Shown here in pieces: positions 48,112 through 58,194 of a stretch of 64,000 nucleotides of DNA. The stretch is taken from contig NZ_LGDG01000001.1 of NCBI RefSeq assembly GCF_001279775.1, forward strand, positions 248,001 through 312,000, given 5' to 3'. The DNA comes from Streptomyces sp. MMG1533 (GTDB taxonomy: Bacteria > Actinomycetota > Actinomycetes > Streptomycetales > Streptomycetaceae). A program made the translations under genes and the position numbers. The notes beneath the pieces are model-generated. The model searched no databases, was not told the DNA's origin, and saw nothing but the letters and a program-made list of their open reading frames with translations. Numbering within the stretch: the first letter of the stretch is position 1; the number at the start of each line of letters is the position of its first letter.

Positions 48112-50796
48112 ATGACGGAGGTACGGCCCCTGGCGGCCGCCCCGGCCTCGCTGTGGGAGCGCGACGAGGAAGTCGCCGCCGTCGTACGGGCCATCGACAC
48201 CCTGGGCGCCGACAGCTCCTCCACCGGCAGTCTGCTGATGATCCGCGGCGAGGCCGGCTTCGGCAAGACCGCCCTGCTCGCCGAGACCCGACGCATCGCC
48301 GAACAACGCGGCTGCACGGTGTGGTCGGCGCGCGGCGGCGAGACCCTCAAGTCCGTCCCCTTCAACGTCGTACGGCAACTGCTGCAACCCACCCTCATGT
48401 CGCTGATGCCGGAAGAGGCCCGCGAGTACCTCGGCGACTGGTACGACATCGCGGGCCCCGCCCTCGGCCTCACCGACCCCGGCGAGCGGCAGGCCGACCC
48501 GCAGGGCGTCACTGACGGCCTGGTCACCGCGGTACGCCGGCTGTCCCGGCGCGACTGGCCGCTCGTCCTGCTCATCGACGACGCCCACTGGGCCGACCAG
48601 GAGACCCTGCGCTGGCTCGCCGCGTTCACCGAGCGCCTGGACGACCTGTCCGTCCTGGTCGTGGTGGCCCGCCGCCCCGGCGACGTGACCGGCGAGAGCG
48701 CCCGGCTCCTCGACGCGGTCGGCGCCACCGCGGGCCTCCCCGCCACCATCCTGAGCGCCCTGACCCCGGACGCCACGGCCGGACTCACCCGCGCCACCCT
48801 GGGCGAGCACGCCGACGCCGCGTTCTGCCGCGAGGTCTGGGCCGTCACCGCCGGCAACCCCTACGAGGCCGTCGAACTCCTCGCCAAGGTCCAGGACAGC
48901 GAACTCGAGCCCACCGAGAGCGCGGCCGGCGAACTGCGCGCCCTCAACCGCTCCGCCCGCGGCGGCGGCCTCGTCGCCCGCCTGGAGGAACTCGGCATCG
49001 ACGCCACCCGGTTCGCCTGGGCGGCGGCCATCCTCGGCACCGGCATCTCCGTCGACCTGGTGGCCAAGCTCGCCACCCTCGGCCGCGACGACGCCGTGCG
49101 CTGCGCCGAACTGCTGCGCAACGCCCGCATACTCACCGCGCCCGACCCGGCGGGCGGCCAGGCCGCCGACGGCGACCTGGAGTTCGTGCACCCGCTGATC
49201 GCCACCGCGGTCTACAACTCCATCCCGCCCGCCCTGTGCACCGCCATGCACGGCATCGCCGCCCAGGTCGTCACCGACTCCGGGCTCGGCGCCGCGGCAG
49301 CCGCCCGCCACCTCCTCCAGGTCCACCCGGACGACGACGAGGAACTCGTCGAACAGCTGCGCGAGGCCGCCCGCGACCACCTCGCCGTCGGCGCCCCCGA
49401 CGCCGCCCGCCGCTGCCTGGAACGCGCCCTGCTCGAACCGCCGCAGCCCGAGGTGCACGCGCGCGTGCTCTTCGAACTCGGCTGCGCCACCCTCCTGACC
49501 GCGCCGGCCAGGACCATAGACCACCTCCAGACCGCGCTCGCCATGCCGGGCCTCGACGGCGACGCACGCGTCGACGCCGTCTTCCGCCTCTCCCAGGCAC
49601 TCCTGCACAACGACCAGCTGGAGGAGGCCGTCCGCACCGTCGAGGCGGAGGCCGCCCGGCACGAGGCCGGCCCCGCCCGGATGCGGCTGCAGGCCGTGCA
49701 GTACATGTGGGAGGGCCTCCACGCCGGCGAGACCACCTCGCCGGGCCGCTCCGAGCGCCTCGCCGAACTCGCCCGTACCTGCACCGGCCGGGACAACTCC
49801 GAGCGCGCCCTGCTCATGCTGCGCGGCTTCGACGCCATGACCCACGGCGAGAGCGCCGAGGAGGTCGTCGACCTGTGCGACCGCTCCCTCGTCAACGGCC
49901 GGCTCGCCCCCGGACTCGACTGGACCGACACCGAGTGGGGCGTCGAACTGCTCCTGATGCTCGCCAATGCGTACGCCTACACCGACCGCCTCGACCGGGC
50001 CGACGCCCTGTACAGCGAGGCCCTGCGCGCCTACGAGTCGGCCGGCTGGAGCGGCGGCCACCTCGCCCTGGCCCACGCCTACGTCGGGGTCGGCCACCGC
50101 AGGCGCGGCCGGCTCCGGGAGGCCGAGACGTCCCTGCGCGAGTCCCTGCGCCTGGCCGAACGCGTCGGGCGCGGCCTGCCCCTGTACTGGACCGCGACCT
50201 GCAACCTCGTCGACACCCTGCTCGCCCGCGGCCACGTCGACGAGGCCTGGGCGATCGCCGAACAGCACGGCTTCGCCCCGCCCTACCCCTCCACCATCGT
50301 GCTGCCCGACCCCCGCTCCGTGCGTGGCCGCCTCCTGCTCGCCGTCGGCCGCACCAAGGACGGCATCAACGAACTGGAGGCCGCCGAGAAGGCGGCCGCC
50401 GTCCGCGGTCACCACAACCCGGTGCTCGTGCCCTGGGCCTTCGACCTCGCCCGCGCCCTCGCCACCGACGACCCGGTCCGCGCCGGCCGGCTCGCCACCG
50501 ACGTCCGCCGGCACGCCGAACGCCTGGGCACCGACACCGCCATCGGCGAGGCACTGCGCTGCGCCGCCGCCCTGGAGACCGGCCAGCGTGCGGTCCGGCT
50601 GGCCGCGCAGGCGGTCGCCTACCTGGAGGCCTCGCCCTGCCAGTACGAACACGCGGCGGCCCGCGTCGAGTACGGCATCCTCGCCCGCTCGGTCGCCGAA
50701 CTCAACCGGGGCCTGGCGCTGGCACGGTCCTGCGGCGCGGACGGCCTGGTGGCGCAGGCGAGGGCGGTGCTGGAGACGGGGCGCGGGCTGCGGTAG
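48112..50796 (+). CDS. Large LAL-like ATPase with TPR repeats, lacking the LuxR HTH
   Basis: Protein of 894 aa. An AAA/STAND-type ATPase domain (residues 1-330) has Walker A GEAGFGKTALL and Walker B LVLLIDDAHWAD, then a helical TPR-like region to the end (LANAYAYTDRLDRADALY, LAHAYVGVGHRRRGRLREAE). The order is that of large LuxR-type (LAL/MalT) regulators, which end in a LuxR HTH, but here the chain stops after the TPR region at VAQARAVLETGRGLR. The next gene is convergent, so no HTH follows. It may signal through a partner. GGAGG precedes the ATG by 7 nt. Confidence 0.85.
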   Translation: MTEVRPLAAAPASLWERDEEVAAVVRAIDTLGADSSSTGSLLMIRGEAGFGKTALLAETRRIAEQRGCTVWSARGGETLKSVPFNVVRQLLQPTLMSLMPEEAREYLGDWYDIAGPALGLTDPGERQADPQGVTDGLVTAVRRLSRRDWPLVLLIDDAHWADQETLRWLAAFTERLDDLSVLVVVARRPGDVTGESARLLDAVGATAGLPATILSALTPDATAGLTRATLGEHADAAFCREVWAVTAGNPYEAVELLAKVQDSELEPTESAAGELRALNRSARGGGLVARLEELGIDATRFAWAAAILGTGISVDLVAKLATLGRDDAVRCAELLRNARILTAPDPAGGQAADGDLEFVHPLIATAVYNSIPPALCTAMHGIAAQVVTDSGLGAAAAARHLLQVHPDDDEELVEQLREAARDHLAVGAPDAARRCLERALLEPPQPEVHARVLFELGCATLLTAPARTIDHLQTALAMPGLDGDARVDAVFRLSQALLHNDQLEEAVRTVEAEAARHEAGPARMRLQAVQYMWEGLHAGETTSPGRSERLAELARTCTGRDNSERALLMLRGFDAMTHGESAEEVVDLCDRSLVNGRLAPGLDWTDTEWGVELLLMLANAYAYTDRLDRADALYSEALRAYESAGWSGGHLALAHAYVGVGHRRRGRLREAETSLRESLRLAERVGRGLPLYWTATCNLVDTLLARGHVDEAWAIAEQHGFAPPYPSTIVLPDPRSVRGRLLLAVGRTKDGINELEAAEKAAAVRGHHNPVLVPWAFDLARALATDDPVRAGRLATDVRRHAERLGTDTAIGEALRCAAALETGQRAVRLAAQAVAYLEASPCQYEHAAARVEYGILARSVAELNRGLALARSCGADGLVAQARAVLETGRGLR

Positions 50797-50797
50797 C

Positions 50798-51589
50798 TCA
50801 GCCTTCGAGCAACTGCTCGGTCACGGCGGCCAGTCGCTTCCGCACCTCGGGCTCGTACGCCGCCTCGTGCGCCCGCGACGGCCGCGTACCGTCGAAGTAG
50901 CGTCCGCTGCCCGGCTCCCGGGTGGCCAGCGCGAGGACGCCCGAGGCGCCGTCGGCGACCGAGCTCCAGGGGCTGACGCCGGCCTCGCGGACCATCGCCG
51001 TGTCCATGTACGTCGCCGGGTGCAGCACGTTCACCGAGACACCGGTGCCCTCCAGCTCCTCGGCGAGGGTGAACGTGTGCGCGGCGAGGGCGAACTTGCT
51101 GCGGCAGTACGCCGAGACACCGCTGTAGCCGCGGGTGAGCTCGGGGTCGTCGAAGGCGAGCGGCTCCTGGCCGGCCGAGCCGACGTTGACGATCCGCGCG
51201 GGTGGGTTCGCGCGGAGCACGGGCAGCAGGGCTCGGCTCAGCGCGACCGGCGCCAAGTAGTTGACGGCCAGCCGCAGTTCGTGCCCGTCGGCGCTCACCT
51301 CGCGTCCGGAGCCGCGCGGACCGCTGCCCACGCCGGCGTTGTTGACGAGGACGTCGAGCTCGGGGTGCGCCTCGGCGACCCGGGCGCCCAGCTCGCGCAC
51401 CTGAGCCAGTGAGGCCAGATCGGCGACGAACCCCTCGGCCGTGCCCTCGCCGCGCAGCTCCTGAACGAGTTGCTGCGTGCGGGCGGCGTCGCGGCCGTGG
51501 GCGAGGACGAGGTGTCCGGAGCGGACCAGTTCGAAGGCGACGTACCGGCCGAGACCGGAGGTCGCGCCGGTGATCAGAATCGTGGACAT
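50798..51589 (-). CDS. Short-chain dehydrogenase/reductase
   Basis: SDR enzyme (263 aa). The cofactor loop is TGATSGLG, the structural motif NNAG, and the active site Ser and YxxxK motif are in VNVGSAG and SAYCRSKFAL. HGRD after the second strand favours NADPH. It lies 76 bp after the pca operon in the same direction and could be transcribed with it, though it is not part of the known pathway. Confidence 0.9.
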   Translation of the reverse strand: MSTILITGATSGLGRYVAFELVRSGHLVLAHGRDAARTQQLVQELRGEGTAEGFVADLASLAQVRELGARVAEAHPELDVLVNNAGVGSGPRGSGREVSADGHELRLAVNYLAPVALSRALLPVLRANPPARIVNVGSAGQEPLAFDDPELTRGYSGVSAYCRSKFALAAHTFTLAEELEGTGVSVNVLHPATYMDTAMVREAGVSPWSSVADGASGVLALATREPGSGRYFDGTRPSRAHEAAYEPEVRKRLAAVTEQLLEG

Positions 51590-51665
51590 GCCCCCACCGT
51601 AGGCACGCGGCGGGGGCATCGGCGTGGTGCTCTTGAAGCTACGCCCGGCAGGGTCACCCTCCGGC

Positions 51666-52799
51666 TCACCCGGCGGCGGCGTCGTCGTCCTCCTCCGCCA
51701 GCACCTGCCGGGCGGTCGCGAACGCCGAGTTCGCCGCCGGAACCCCGCAGTACACGGCCGTCTGCAGCAGCACCGCGCCGATCTCCTCGGGCGTGAGGCC
51801 GTTGCGCCGTGCCGCCCGCACATGCATCGCCAGCTCGTCGTAGTGGCCGTGCGCGACCAGCGCCGTCAGCGTGATCATGCTGCGCTCACGGCGGCTGAGC
51901 GTCGGATCGGTCCAGATCTCGCCCCACGCGTAGCGCGAGATGAAGTCCTGGAATCGCGCGGTGAAGGGCGTCTGCCGGGCCTGCGCCCGGTCCACGTGCG
52001 CGTCCCCGAGGACCTCGCGCCGCACCTCCATACCGCGCCTGGCGCCACCGTCGAAGTGTGCCCGCAGGGCGGTCAGGACGGCCTCTGGGCACTGCGCGGG
52101 CGCCAGATGCGAGGCGCCCGGGATCTCCACCAGTGCGGCGCCCGGCACCGCGTCCGCGATCTCCCGCAGATGCGTCGGCGGGGTCGCGGGATCCTCGCGG
52201 CCGGCGACCAGCAGAGTGGGAGCGGAGATCTCCGCCAACCGCTCGCGCAGGTCGAACGCGCCCAGCGCGTCACAGCAGGCCGCGTACCCGTCGGGGTCGG
52301 CGTCCCGGTGGTCCTGGACGAGCTGTGGCACGGTGAACCCGGGTGTGAACCAGCGCGCGTCGGCGCTCTGCGCCAGCCACGCCATGCCCTCGCTCCGGAC
52401 GCGTGCGGCCCGCTCCTCCCACGCCTTGGACCCGTTGAAGTGCGCGGACGAACAGATCACCGCGAGCGACGACACCCGCTGCGGATGGTGCACGGCCAGA
52501 TGCAGCCCCACCGCGCCGCCCAGCGACACTCCGGCGTACGCGAACCGCTCGATGCCGAGGGAGTCGGCGAGCCTGAGCACCAGGTCGGCGAGATCACCGA
52601 CGGTCGCCCCCGGCCCGATCAGGTCGGCCGCCGAACCGCCGTGTCCCGGCAGGTCCCAGCGGATCACCCGGTGGCTGACGGACAGCTCGGGAGCGACCTG
52701 GTCCCACAGGGCGTACGACGTGCCCAGCGAGGGCCCGAGCAGCAGTGAGGGAGCGGAAGCGGCCCCCTCGGCACGGTGGTTGAGGAGTGTGTCGGTCAA
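51666..52799 (-). CDS. pcaL: Fused 3-oxoadipate enol-lactonase / 4-carboxymuconolactone decarboxylase
   Basis: Bifunctional PcaD-PcaC fusion (377 aa). The N-terminal alpha/beta-hydrolase (residues 1-250) has GVSLGGAVG as nucleophile elbow and GASHLAP with the catalytic histidine. The C-terminal 120 residues are the carboxymuconolactone decarboxylase domain, with SRRERSMITLTALVA and HVRAARRNG. This fusion is typical of actinobacteria. The start is a TTG that overlaps the pcaB stop (TTGA), with GGAG 5 nt upstream. Confidence 0.93.
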   Translation of the reverse strand: MTDTLLNHRAEGAASAPSLLLGPSLGTSYALWDQVAPELSVSHRVIRWDLPGHGGSAADLIGPGATVGDLADLVLRLADSLGIERFAYAGVSLGGAVGLHLAVHHPQRVSSLAVICSSAHFNGSKAWEERAARVRSEGMAWLAQSADARWFTPGFTVPQLVQDHRDADPDGYAACCDALGAFDLRERLAEISAPTLLVAGREDPATPPTHLREIADAVPGAALVEIPGASHLAPAQCPEAVLTALRAHFDGGARRGMEVRREVLGDAHVDRAQARQTPFTARFQDFISRYAWGEIWTDPTLSRRERSMITLTALVAHGHYDELAMHVRAARRNGLTPEEIGAVLLQTAVYCGVPAANSAFATARQVLAEEDDDAAAG

Positions 52800-54154
52800 C
52801 GTCGCTCCAGAGCACGGTCGGTGAGGACTCCGGCGGAGCCGGTGTAGCGGGCGGGGTCGGTGAGCTCGTCGAGGTCGATGTCCTTCAACTCGGGTTGCTC
52901 TGACAGGAGTTCGGCCAGGCTCCGCCCCTCGGCGTACGTACGCCGCGCGAGGTCCGTGAGCAGTTCCTTGGCGCGGGCGCGGCCGAGGACGGGCGCCAGC
53001 TCCGCGGACAGCCGCTCGGAGACGACCAACCCGTGGGTGAGGTCGAGGTGTTCGCGCATGACGTCCGCGTGGACCCGCAGTCCCTCGGTCAGTTCGGCCG
53101 CGTCGCGCGCGGCGCCGCCCACCAGCCGGAGCAGGTCCCGCAGCGGCTCCCACTCGGCGTGCCAGGCCCCGGCCGGCCGCTCGTCCTCGGCGACCAGCGA
53201 GCCGTACAGCGTGGCCGCGAGCTGCGGCGCCCGCCTGGCGGCGGCGGCGATCAGCGTGGACCGTACGGGGTTCGCCTTGTGCGGCATGGCCGACGAGCCG
53301 CCGCCGCTGCCCTCCGTGACCTCGGCGATCTCGGTCCGGGACAGCGTGAGCACGTCCACGGCGAGCTTGCCCAGGGCCCCCGCCGCGAAGGCCAGACAGC
53401 CGGCGAGGTCGGCGATCGGGGTGCGGAGGGTGTGCCAGGGCAACGCCGGTGCGGCGAGCCCGGCCTCCCGGGCGCAGTCCGTCGGCAGTGCGGTCGCGTC
53501 CTGAGCTCCGTAGGCGGTGAAGGCCGCCAATGTCCCGGCCGCACCGCCGAGTTGGGCGGGCAGCGAGTTCCGGACGGGCCGTACCCGATCCCGCGCGTCG
53601 AGCACCAGCGACCGCCACCCGGCGGCCTTCAGCCCGAACGTCGTGGGCACGGCGTGCTGGGTCAGCGTCCGCCCCGGCATCGCGGTGTCACGGTGCTCGG
53701 CGGCCAGCCGGGCCAGCGCCCGCTCGGTGCGGCCGAGGTCGTCGAGGATCAGGTCCAGCGTGCGCCGGGCGACCAGCATCATCGCCGTGTCCAGGATGTC
53801 CTGGCTGGTCGCACCCCGGTGGACGTACGGCCCGAACTCCTCGCCCACTTCCTTCGTCAGATCGGCGACCAGCGGAATGACGGGATTCCCGCCGCCCCGG
53901 GCACGCTCCGCCAGCGACCGTACGTCGAAACGGCCGGCGTCGGCCGCTTCGGTCACCACCGTCGCCGCCTCGGCCGGGGCGAGCCCGCGCGCGGCCTGCG
54001 CGCGGGTCAGGGCCGCCTCCGCGTCCAGCAGCGCCTGCAGGCAGGCCCGGTCGCTGGTCGCGTACGCGGCCGGGGAGCCTGCCCACCCGGGGGCGAGCAG
54101 GCCGGTGTCCGTTCCTTCCGGGGGCACCTCCCGCCCGAGGGGTGGGGGAGTCAC
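52796..54154 (-). CDS. pcaB: 3-carboxy-cis,cis-muconate cycloisomerase
   Basis: Fumarase/adenylosuccinate lyase-superfamily cycloisomerase (452 aa) that lactonises 3-carboxymuconate. The signature loop SSAMPHKANP and the helical core (TSQDILDTAMML) are clear. The GTG start overlaps the pcaG stop (GTGA). The first eleven codons (TPPPLGREVPP) are encoded by a short dispersed repeat (54120-54150), which is not part of the usual family N-terminus; the native N-terminus begins near GLLAPG. The repeat may have replaced or extended the start region. Confidence 0.92.
   Translation of the reverse strand: MTPPPLGREVPPEGTDTGLLAPGWAGSPAAYATSDRACLQALLDAEAALTRAQAARGLAPAEAATVVTEAADAGRFDVRSLAERARGGGNPVIPLVADLTKEVGEEFGPYVHRGATSQDILDTAMMLVARRTLDLILDDLGRTERALARLAAEHRDTAMPGRTLTQHAVPTTFGLKAAGWRSLVLDARDRVRPVRNSLPAQLGGAAGTLAAFTAYGAQDATALPTDCAREAGLAAPALPWHTLRTPIADLAGCLAFAAGALGKLAVDVLTLSRTEIAEVTEGSGGGSSAMPHKANPVRSTLIAAAARRAPQLAATLYGSLVAEDERPAGAWHAEWEPLRDLLRLVGGAARDAAELTEGLRVHADVMREHLDLTHGLVVSERLSAELAPVLGRARAKELLTDLARRTYAEGRSLAELLSEQPELKDIDLDELTDPARYTGSAGVLTDRALERR
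54120..54150 (-). repeat. Streptomyces short dispersed repeat at the pcaB start
   Basis: GGGGGCACCTCCCGCCC followed by GAGGGGTGGGGGAG, 31 bp. It shares both ends (GGGGGCNCCTCC and GTGGGGGAG) with the element at 5037-5075 but lacks its longer centre. It forms the first codons of pcaB. Confidence 0.6.
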
Positions 54155-54756
54155 TCGAACTCCAGGAAGACCGTCTCGCCTTCGCCCTGAAGGCGGATGT
54201 CGAAGCGGTACGTTCCGTTGCCCCCGTCGGTGGCGATCAGCGTGTCGCGTCGTTCCGGGGCCAACTGCGCGAGCAGCGGGTCCGCGGCGAGCGCCGCCTC
54301 GTCGCCCGGCAGGTAGATCCGGGTGAACAGGTGCACCAGCAGCCCGCGCGCGAAGACGCACACGCTGAGGTACGGGGCGCTCCGGCCCCGCGCACCGGGC
54401 CTGAGGGTCCGCGCCGACCAGTGGCCGCCGGCGTCGGTCTGGATGCGGCCCCAGCCGGTGAACTCCACGCCGTTGCGGCCGAGGAAGCCGCCGCTGGCCG
54501 GGTCACGCCGCATCGAGCCGTCGACCGTCGGCAGGTTGCCGTCGGGGTCGGGACCCCACAGCTCCACGAACGCGTCCGGCAGCGCTCTGCCCTCGCCGTC
54601 GTACACGTGCCCGTGCACGGCGATCGTGTCCGGGTGGCCGACCGGGGCGATGTCGCCGCCGCCGGGGAACGGCAGGGCGTGGCCGTAGAAGGGGCCGACC
54701 GTGTGGGACGGGGTGGGCAGCACGGTCTCCGGACGACTTGTGTCGATCTTCGTCAT
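54151..54756 (-). CDS. pcaG: Protocatechuate 3,4-dioxygenase alpha subunit
   Basis: Alpha chain (201 aa) of the intradiol dioxygenase. The beta-sandwich fold, the VYDGEGRALPDAFVELWG segment and GWGRIQTDAGGHW are typical. It follows pcaH by 6 bp and overlaps pcaB by 4 bp. The alpha chain lacks the complete iron-ligand set, as expected. Confidence 0.93.
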   Translation of the reverse strand: MTKIDTSRPETVLPTPSHTVGPFYGHALPFPGGGDIAPVGHPDTIAVHGHVYDGEGRALPDAFVELWGPDPDGNLPTVDGSMRRDPASGGFLGRNGVEFTGWGRIQTDAGGHWSARTLRPGARGRSAPYLSVCVFARGLLVHLFTRIYLPGDEAALAADPLLAQLAPERRDTLIATDGGNGTYRFDIRLQGEGETVFLEFE

Positions 54757-54762
54757 GGCAGG

Positions 54763-55536
54763 TCAGCGTCCTTCTTCGATCCAGGTGGCGTTCGGCCCGT
54801 CGAGCACGATGTCCCAGTGGTAGCCCATCGAGAACTCCGGCACCGACAGGCTGTGGTCGTATGTCGCGACCAGCCGCTGCCGGGCCGCGTCGTCCGTCAC
54901 CGACTGGATGATCGGGTCGTAGGGGAACAGCGGATCGCTCGGGAAGTACATCTGCGTCACGAGCCGCTGCGTGAACGCCGAACCGAACAGCGAGAAGTGG
55001 ATGTGCGCCGGCCGCCAGGCGTTGACGTGCTGACGCCACGGGTACGGGCCCGGCTGGACGGTCGTGAAGCGGTAGAAGCCGTTGTCGTCGCTCAACGTGC
55101 GGCCGACGCCGGTGAAGTTCGGGTCCAGCGGGGCGTCGTGCTGCTCTCGCTGGTGGGCGTAGCGCCCGGCCGAGTTCGCCTGCCAGATCTCGACCAGCTG
55201 GCCGCGGATCGGGCGCCCGCTGCGGTCCAGGAGGCGCCCGGAGACGGTGATGCGTTCGCCGATCGGCTCGCCGGTGTGCTGCCGGGTCAGGTCGTTGTCG
55301 ATCTCGGTGATGTCCCGCTCCCCGAAGGCGGGCGAGGACAGCTCCACCAGCTCCGGGTCTTTGCTCACGTCGATCGCGATCGGCGGCTGCTTGGGGTGCC
55401 GTAGGACCGAGGAGCGGTACGGGGCGTAGTCGCGGCGCGGCTGGTGCTCGACGGGGGCGCCGTCGGCGACGCGCTTCTCGTACGCGGCGTGCTCGGCCGC
55501 GATCTCCAGGTCGATGTCCGCTTGGGTGAGAGTCAT
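54763..55536 (-). CDS. pcaH: Protocatechuate 3,4-dioxygenase beta subunit
   Basis: Beta chain (257 aa) that carries the Fe(III) site. The ligand tyrosine region GFYRFTTVQPGPYPW and the histidine pair in WRPAHIHFSLFG are visible, as is the intradiol motif LVEIWQANSAGRY. Together with PcaG it opens the ring of protocatechuate between the two hydroxyls. It lies 17 bp after pcaF in the same direction. Confidence 0.94.
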   Translation of the reverse strand: MTLTQADIDLEIAAEHAAYEKRVADGAPVEHQPRRDYAPYRSSVLRHPKQPPIAIDVSKDPELVELSSPAFGERDITEIDNDLTRQHTGEPIGERITVSGRLLDRSGRPIRGQLVEIWQANSAGRYAHQREQHDAPLDPNFTGVGRTLSDDNGFYRFTTVQPGPYPWRQHVNAWRPAHIHFSLFGSAFTQRLVTQMYFPSDPLFPYDPIIQSVTDDAARQRLVATYDHSLSVPEFSMGYHWDIVLDGPNATWIEEGR

Positions 55537-55553
55537 GGGGGTTCCTAAGCTTC

Positions 55554-56756
55554 CTAGCGCTCGAGGACGAGGGCGAGGCCCTGGCCCACGCCGATGCAGA
55601 GGGTGGCGACGCCGATTCCACTGCCCTTGCGGGCGAGCTGGTGGGCGACCGTACCGGCGAGACGGGCACCGGACGCGCCGAGCGGGTGGCCGAGGGCGAT
55701 GGCACCGCCCTGCGGGTTGAGGATCGCCGGGTCGAACTCGGGCCATTCGGCGACACAACCCAGCACCTGGGCGGCGAACGCCTCGTTCAGCTCCAGCACT
55801 GACAGGTCGTCAAAGCCCTTGCGTGCCTTGGCGAGTGCGCGGTTGACGGCCTCGACGGGGGCAAGGCCGAAGTAGTGCGGGTCGAGGGCGGAGACACCGG
55901 TCGCCAAGACCCGGGCCAGCGGTTCACGGCCGGTGGCCCGCAGGCCCTCCTCGTCGACGAGGAGCAGGGCGGCGGCGCCGTCGTTCAACGGTGATGCGTT
56001 GCCGGCGGTGACCGTTCCCCCGGAGCTACGGAAGGACGGCTTGAGCCTGGCCATGGCGCTCAGCGACGCGTCCGGCCGTACGCACTCGTCGGCGCCGAAG
56101 ACCACCGGCTCGCCCTTGCGCTGCGGGATCGGCACCGGCGCGAGCTCGGCGTCGAACAGGCCCGCCTGCTGGGCGCGCGCCGCCTTCCGGTGGCTGTTCA
56201 GCGCGAACTCGTCCTGCTGGTCACGGCTGATCTTGTGCTTCTCGGCGATGAGCTCGGCCGACTCGCCCAGCGGGACCGTCCACTGCGGCTCCATCCTGGG
56301 GTTGACCATGCGCCAGCCCAGCGTGGTGGAGTACAGCTCGGCGTGCCCGGCCGGGAACGGCTTGTCCGACTTGGGCAGCACGTACGGCGCCCGGGTCATC
56401 GACTCCACGCCGCCCGCCACGGCGATGGAGGCGTCCCCGACCGCGATGGCGCGGGCCGCCTGGATCACGGCCTCCAGGCCCGACGCGCACAGCCGGTTGA
56501 CGGTGACACCCGGCACGGACGTGGGCAGGCCGGCAAGGAGCGCCGCCATTCTGCCCACGTTGCGGTTCTCCTCACCGGCGCCGTTGGCGTTGCCGAAGTA
56601 CACGTCCTCGATCCGGGACGGGTCCAACTCGGGTGTACGGCCGAGCAGTTCACGGATGGCGTGCGCACCCAGGTCGTCGGGGCGGACGGCGGCGAGGGCG
56701 CCGCTGTAGCGGCCGATCGGGGTGCGGACGGCGTCGACGATGTAGACGTTCTTCAC
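55554..56756 (-). CDS. pcaF: Beta-ketoadipyl-CoA thiolase
   Basis: Thiolase (400 aa) that splits beta-ketoadipyl-CoA into succinyl-CoA and acetyl-CoA. The nucleophile is Cys90 in [10 protein letters not shown], the later motifs are [10 protein letters not shown] and [10 protein letters not shown]. The GTG start overlaps the pcaJ stop (GTGA). Length and motifs fit a PcaF/acetyl-CoA acetyltransferase; the operon fixes the function. Confidence 0.93.
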   Translation of the reverse strand: MKNVYIVDAVRTPIGRYSGALAAVRPDDLGAHAIRELLGRTPELDPSRIEDVYFGNANGAGEENRNVGRMAALLAGLPTSVPGVTVNRLCASGLEAVIQAARAIAVGDASIAVAGGVESMTRAPYVLPKSDKPFPAGHAELYSTTLGWRMVNPRMEPQWTVPLGESAELIAEKHKISRDQQDEFALNSHRKAARAQQAGLFDAELAPVPIPQRKGEPVVFGADECVRPDASLSAMARLKPSFRSSGGTVTAGNASPLNDGAAALLLVDEEGLRATGREPLARVLATGVSALDPHYFGLAPVEAVNRALAKARKGFDDLSVLELNEAFAAQVLGCVAEWPEFDPAILNPQGGAIALGHPLGASGARLAGTVAHQLARKGSGIGVATLCIGVGQGLALVLER

Positions 56757-57397
56757 CGCAGGCCCTCCGCGACGGTCAGCTTGGCGTCGGTCTTGGCCGT
56801 GATCTCGTCGACGCTCACGCCGGGCGCGGTCTCGACGAGTACCAGGCCGTCCTGCGTGACGTCCAGGACGCCGAGGTCGGTGATGATCCGGTTCACACAC
56901 GCCTTACCCGTGAGCGGCAGCGCGCACTCGGCGAGGATCTTCGGGGAGCCGTCCTTCGCGGTGTGGGTCATCACGACGATGACCGTGCGGGCGCCGTGGA
57001 CCAGGTCCATCGCCCCGCCGATCCCGGTGATCATCTTGCCGGGGATGGCCCAGTTGGCCAGGTCGCCCGTCTCGGACACCTGCATGGCACCGAGCACGGC
57101 GACGTCGATGTGCCCGCCGCGGATCATGGAGAACGACAGCGCGGAGTCGAAGAAGGAGGCGCCGGGCAGCACGGTGACGGTTTCCTTGCCCGCGTTGATC
57201 AGATCGGGGTCGACCTGGTCCTCGGTGGGGTAGGGGCCGGTGCCCAGGATCCCGTTCTCCGACTCGAGGATCACCTCGACGCCCGGCGGGAGGTAGTTGG
57301 GGATCAGCGTCGGCAGGCCGATGCCGAGATTGACGTACTGGCCGTCCGCCAGCTCGCGCGCGGCCCGCGCGGCCATCTGTTCACGCGTCCAGGCCAT
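56753..57397 (-). CDS. pcaJ: 3-oxoadipate CoA-transferase subunit B
   Basis: Beta subunit (214 aa) that carries the catalytic glutamate in LESENGILG. The opening [18 protein letters not shown] is the usual family start. ATG overlaps the pcaI stop (TGATG). With PcaI it moves CoA from succinyl-CoA to beta-ketoadipate. Confidence 0.95.
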   Translation of the reverse strand: MAWTREQMAARAARELADGQYVNLGIGLPTLIPNYLPPGVEVILESENGILGTGPYPTEDQVDPDLINAGKETVTVLPGASFFDSALSFSMIRGGHIDVAVLGAMQVSETGDLANWAIPGKMITGIGGAMDLVHGARTVIVVMTHTAKDGSPKILAECALPLTGKACVNRIITDLGVLDVTQDGLVLVETAPGVSVDEITAKTDAKLTVAEGLR

Positions 57398-58152
57398 CAG
57401 GAACTCACCGTCCGCTTCTCGATGCCCTTGTCGGCTGCCTGCTCCGGGGTGAGTGCCACCACCCGTTGTACGAAGATTCCCGGCAGGTGCACCGCGTCCG
57501 GCTCGATCTCCCCGGGCTCCACCAGCTCCTCCACCTCGGCGATCGTGATCCGGCCCGCCATGGCGGCGAGGGGGTTGAAGTTGCGGGTGGACCTGTTGAA
57601 GACCAGGTTCCCGTGGCGGTCGCCCTTCGCCGCCCGTACCAGCGCGAAGTCGGTGCGGATCCCGTGCTCCAGGACGTATTCCACGCCGTCGAACTCCCGC
57701 ACCTCCTTCGGCGGTGAGGCGAGCGCGACGCCGCCCTGACCGTCGTAGCGCCACGGCAGTCCGCCGTCGGCGACCTGCGTGCCCACGCCCGCCGGTGTGA
57801 AGAACGCGGGGATCCCCGCGCCGCCGGCCCGCAGCCGCTCGGCCAGCGTGCCCTGCGGGATCATCTCGACCTCGAGCTCCCCGCCCAGGTACTGGCGGGC
57901 GAACTCCTTGTTCGCGCCTATGTACGAGCCGGTCACCCGGGCGATCCGCCCGGCCGACAGCAGCACGGCTAGGCCCGAGTCCATCGCCCCGCAGTTGTTC
58001 GAGACGACGCTCACGTCGGTGACCCCCCGCGCGTACAGCGCCTGGATCAGCACGTTGGGCACACCGCTCAGCCCGAAACCGCCCACGGCGAGCGACGCAC
58101 CGTCCGGCACATCGGCCACCGCCTCCAGGGCCGTGGCGACCACCTTGTCCAT
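57397..58152 (-). CDS. pcaI: 3-oxoadipate CoA-transferase subunit A
   Basis: Alpha subunit (251 aa). The CoA-binding loop [10 protein letters not shown] and TPAGVGT are visible. It is the first gene of the pca operon, and the intergenic region to the divergent MarR gene holds the putative operators. Together with PcaJ it forms the transferase. Confidence 0.95.
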   Translation of the reverse strand: MDKVVATALEAVADVPDGASLAVGGFGLSGVPNVLIQALYARGVTDVSVVSNNCGAMDSGLAVLLSAGRIARVTGSYIGANKEFARQYLGGELEVEMIPQGTLAERLRAGGAGIPAFFTPAGVGTQVADGGLPWRYDGQGGVALASPPKEVREFDGVEYVLEHGIRTDFALVRAAKGDRHGNLVFNRSTRNFNPLAAMAGRITIAEVEELVEPGEIEPDAVHLPGIFVQRVVALTPEQAADKGIEKRTVSS

Positions 58153-58194
58153 CCGTGAAGCCCCATCCCGTCCGAGCACCCGTCCACGAATTAG

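Noticed and set aside
47998..50652. 884-codon open frame antisense to the large ATPase gene
   Set aside because: Composition is Gly/Val/Ala/Gln-rich and motif-free, while the plus frame has Walker motifs; this is the usual antisense shadow in Streptomyces.
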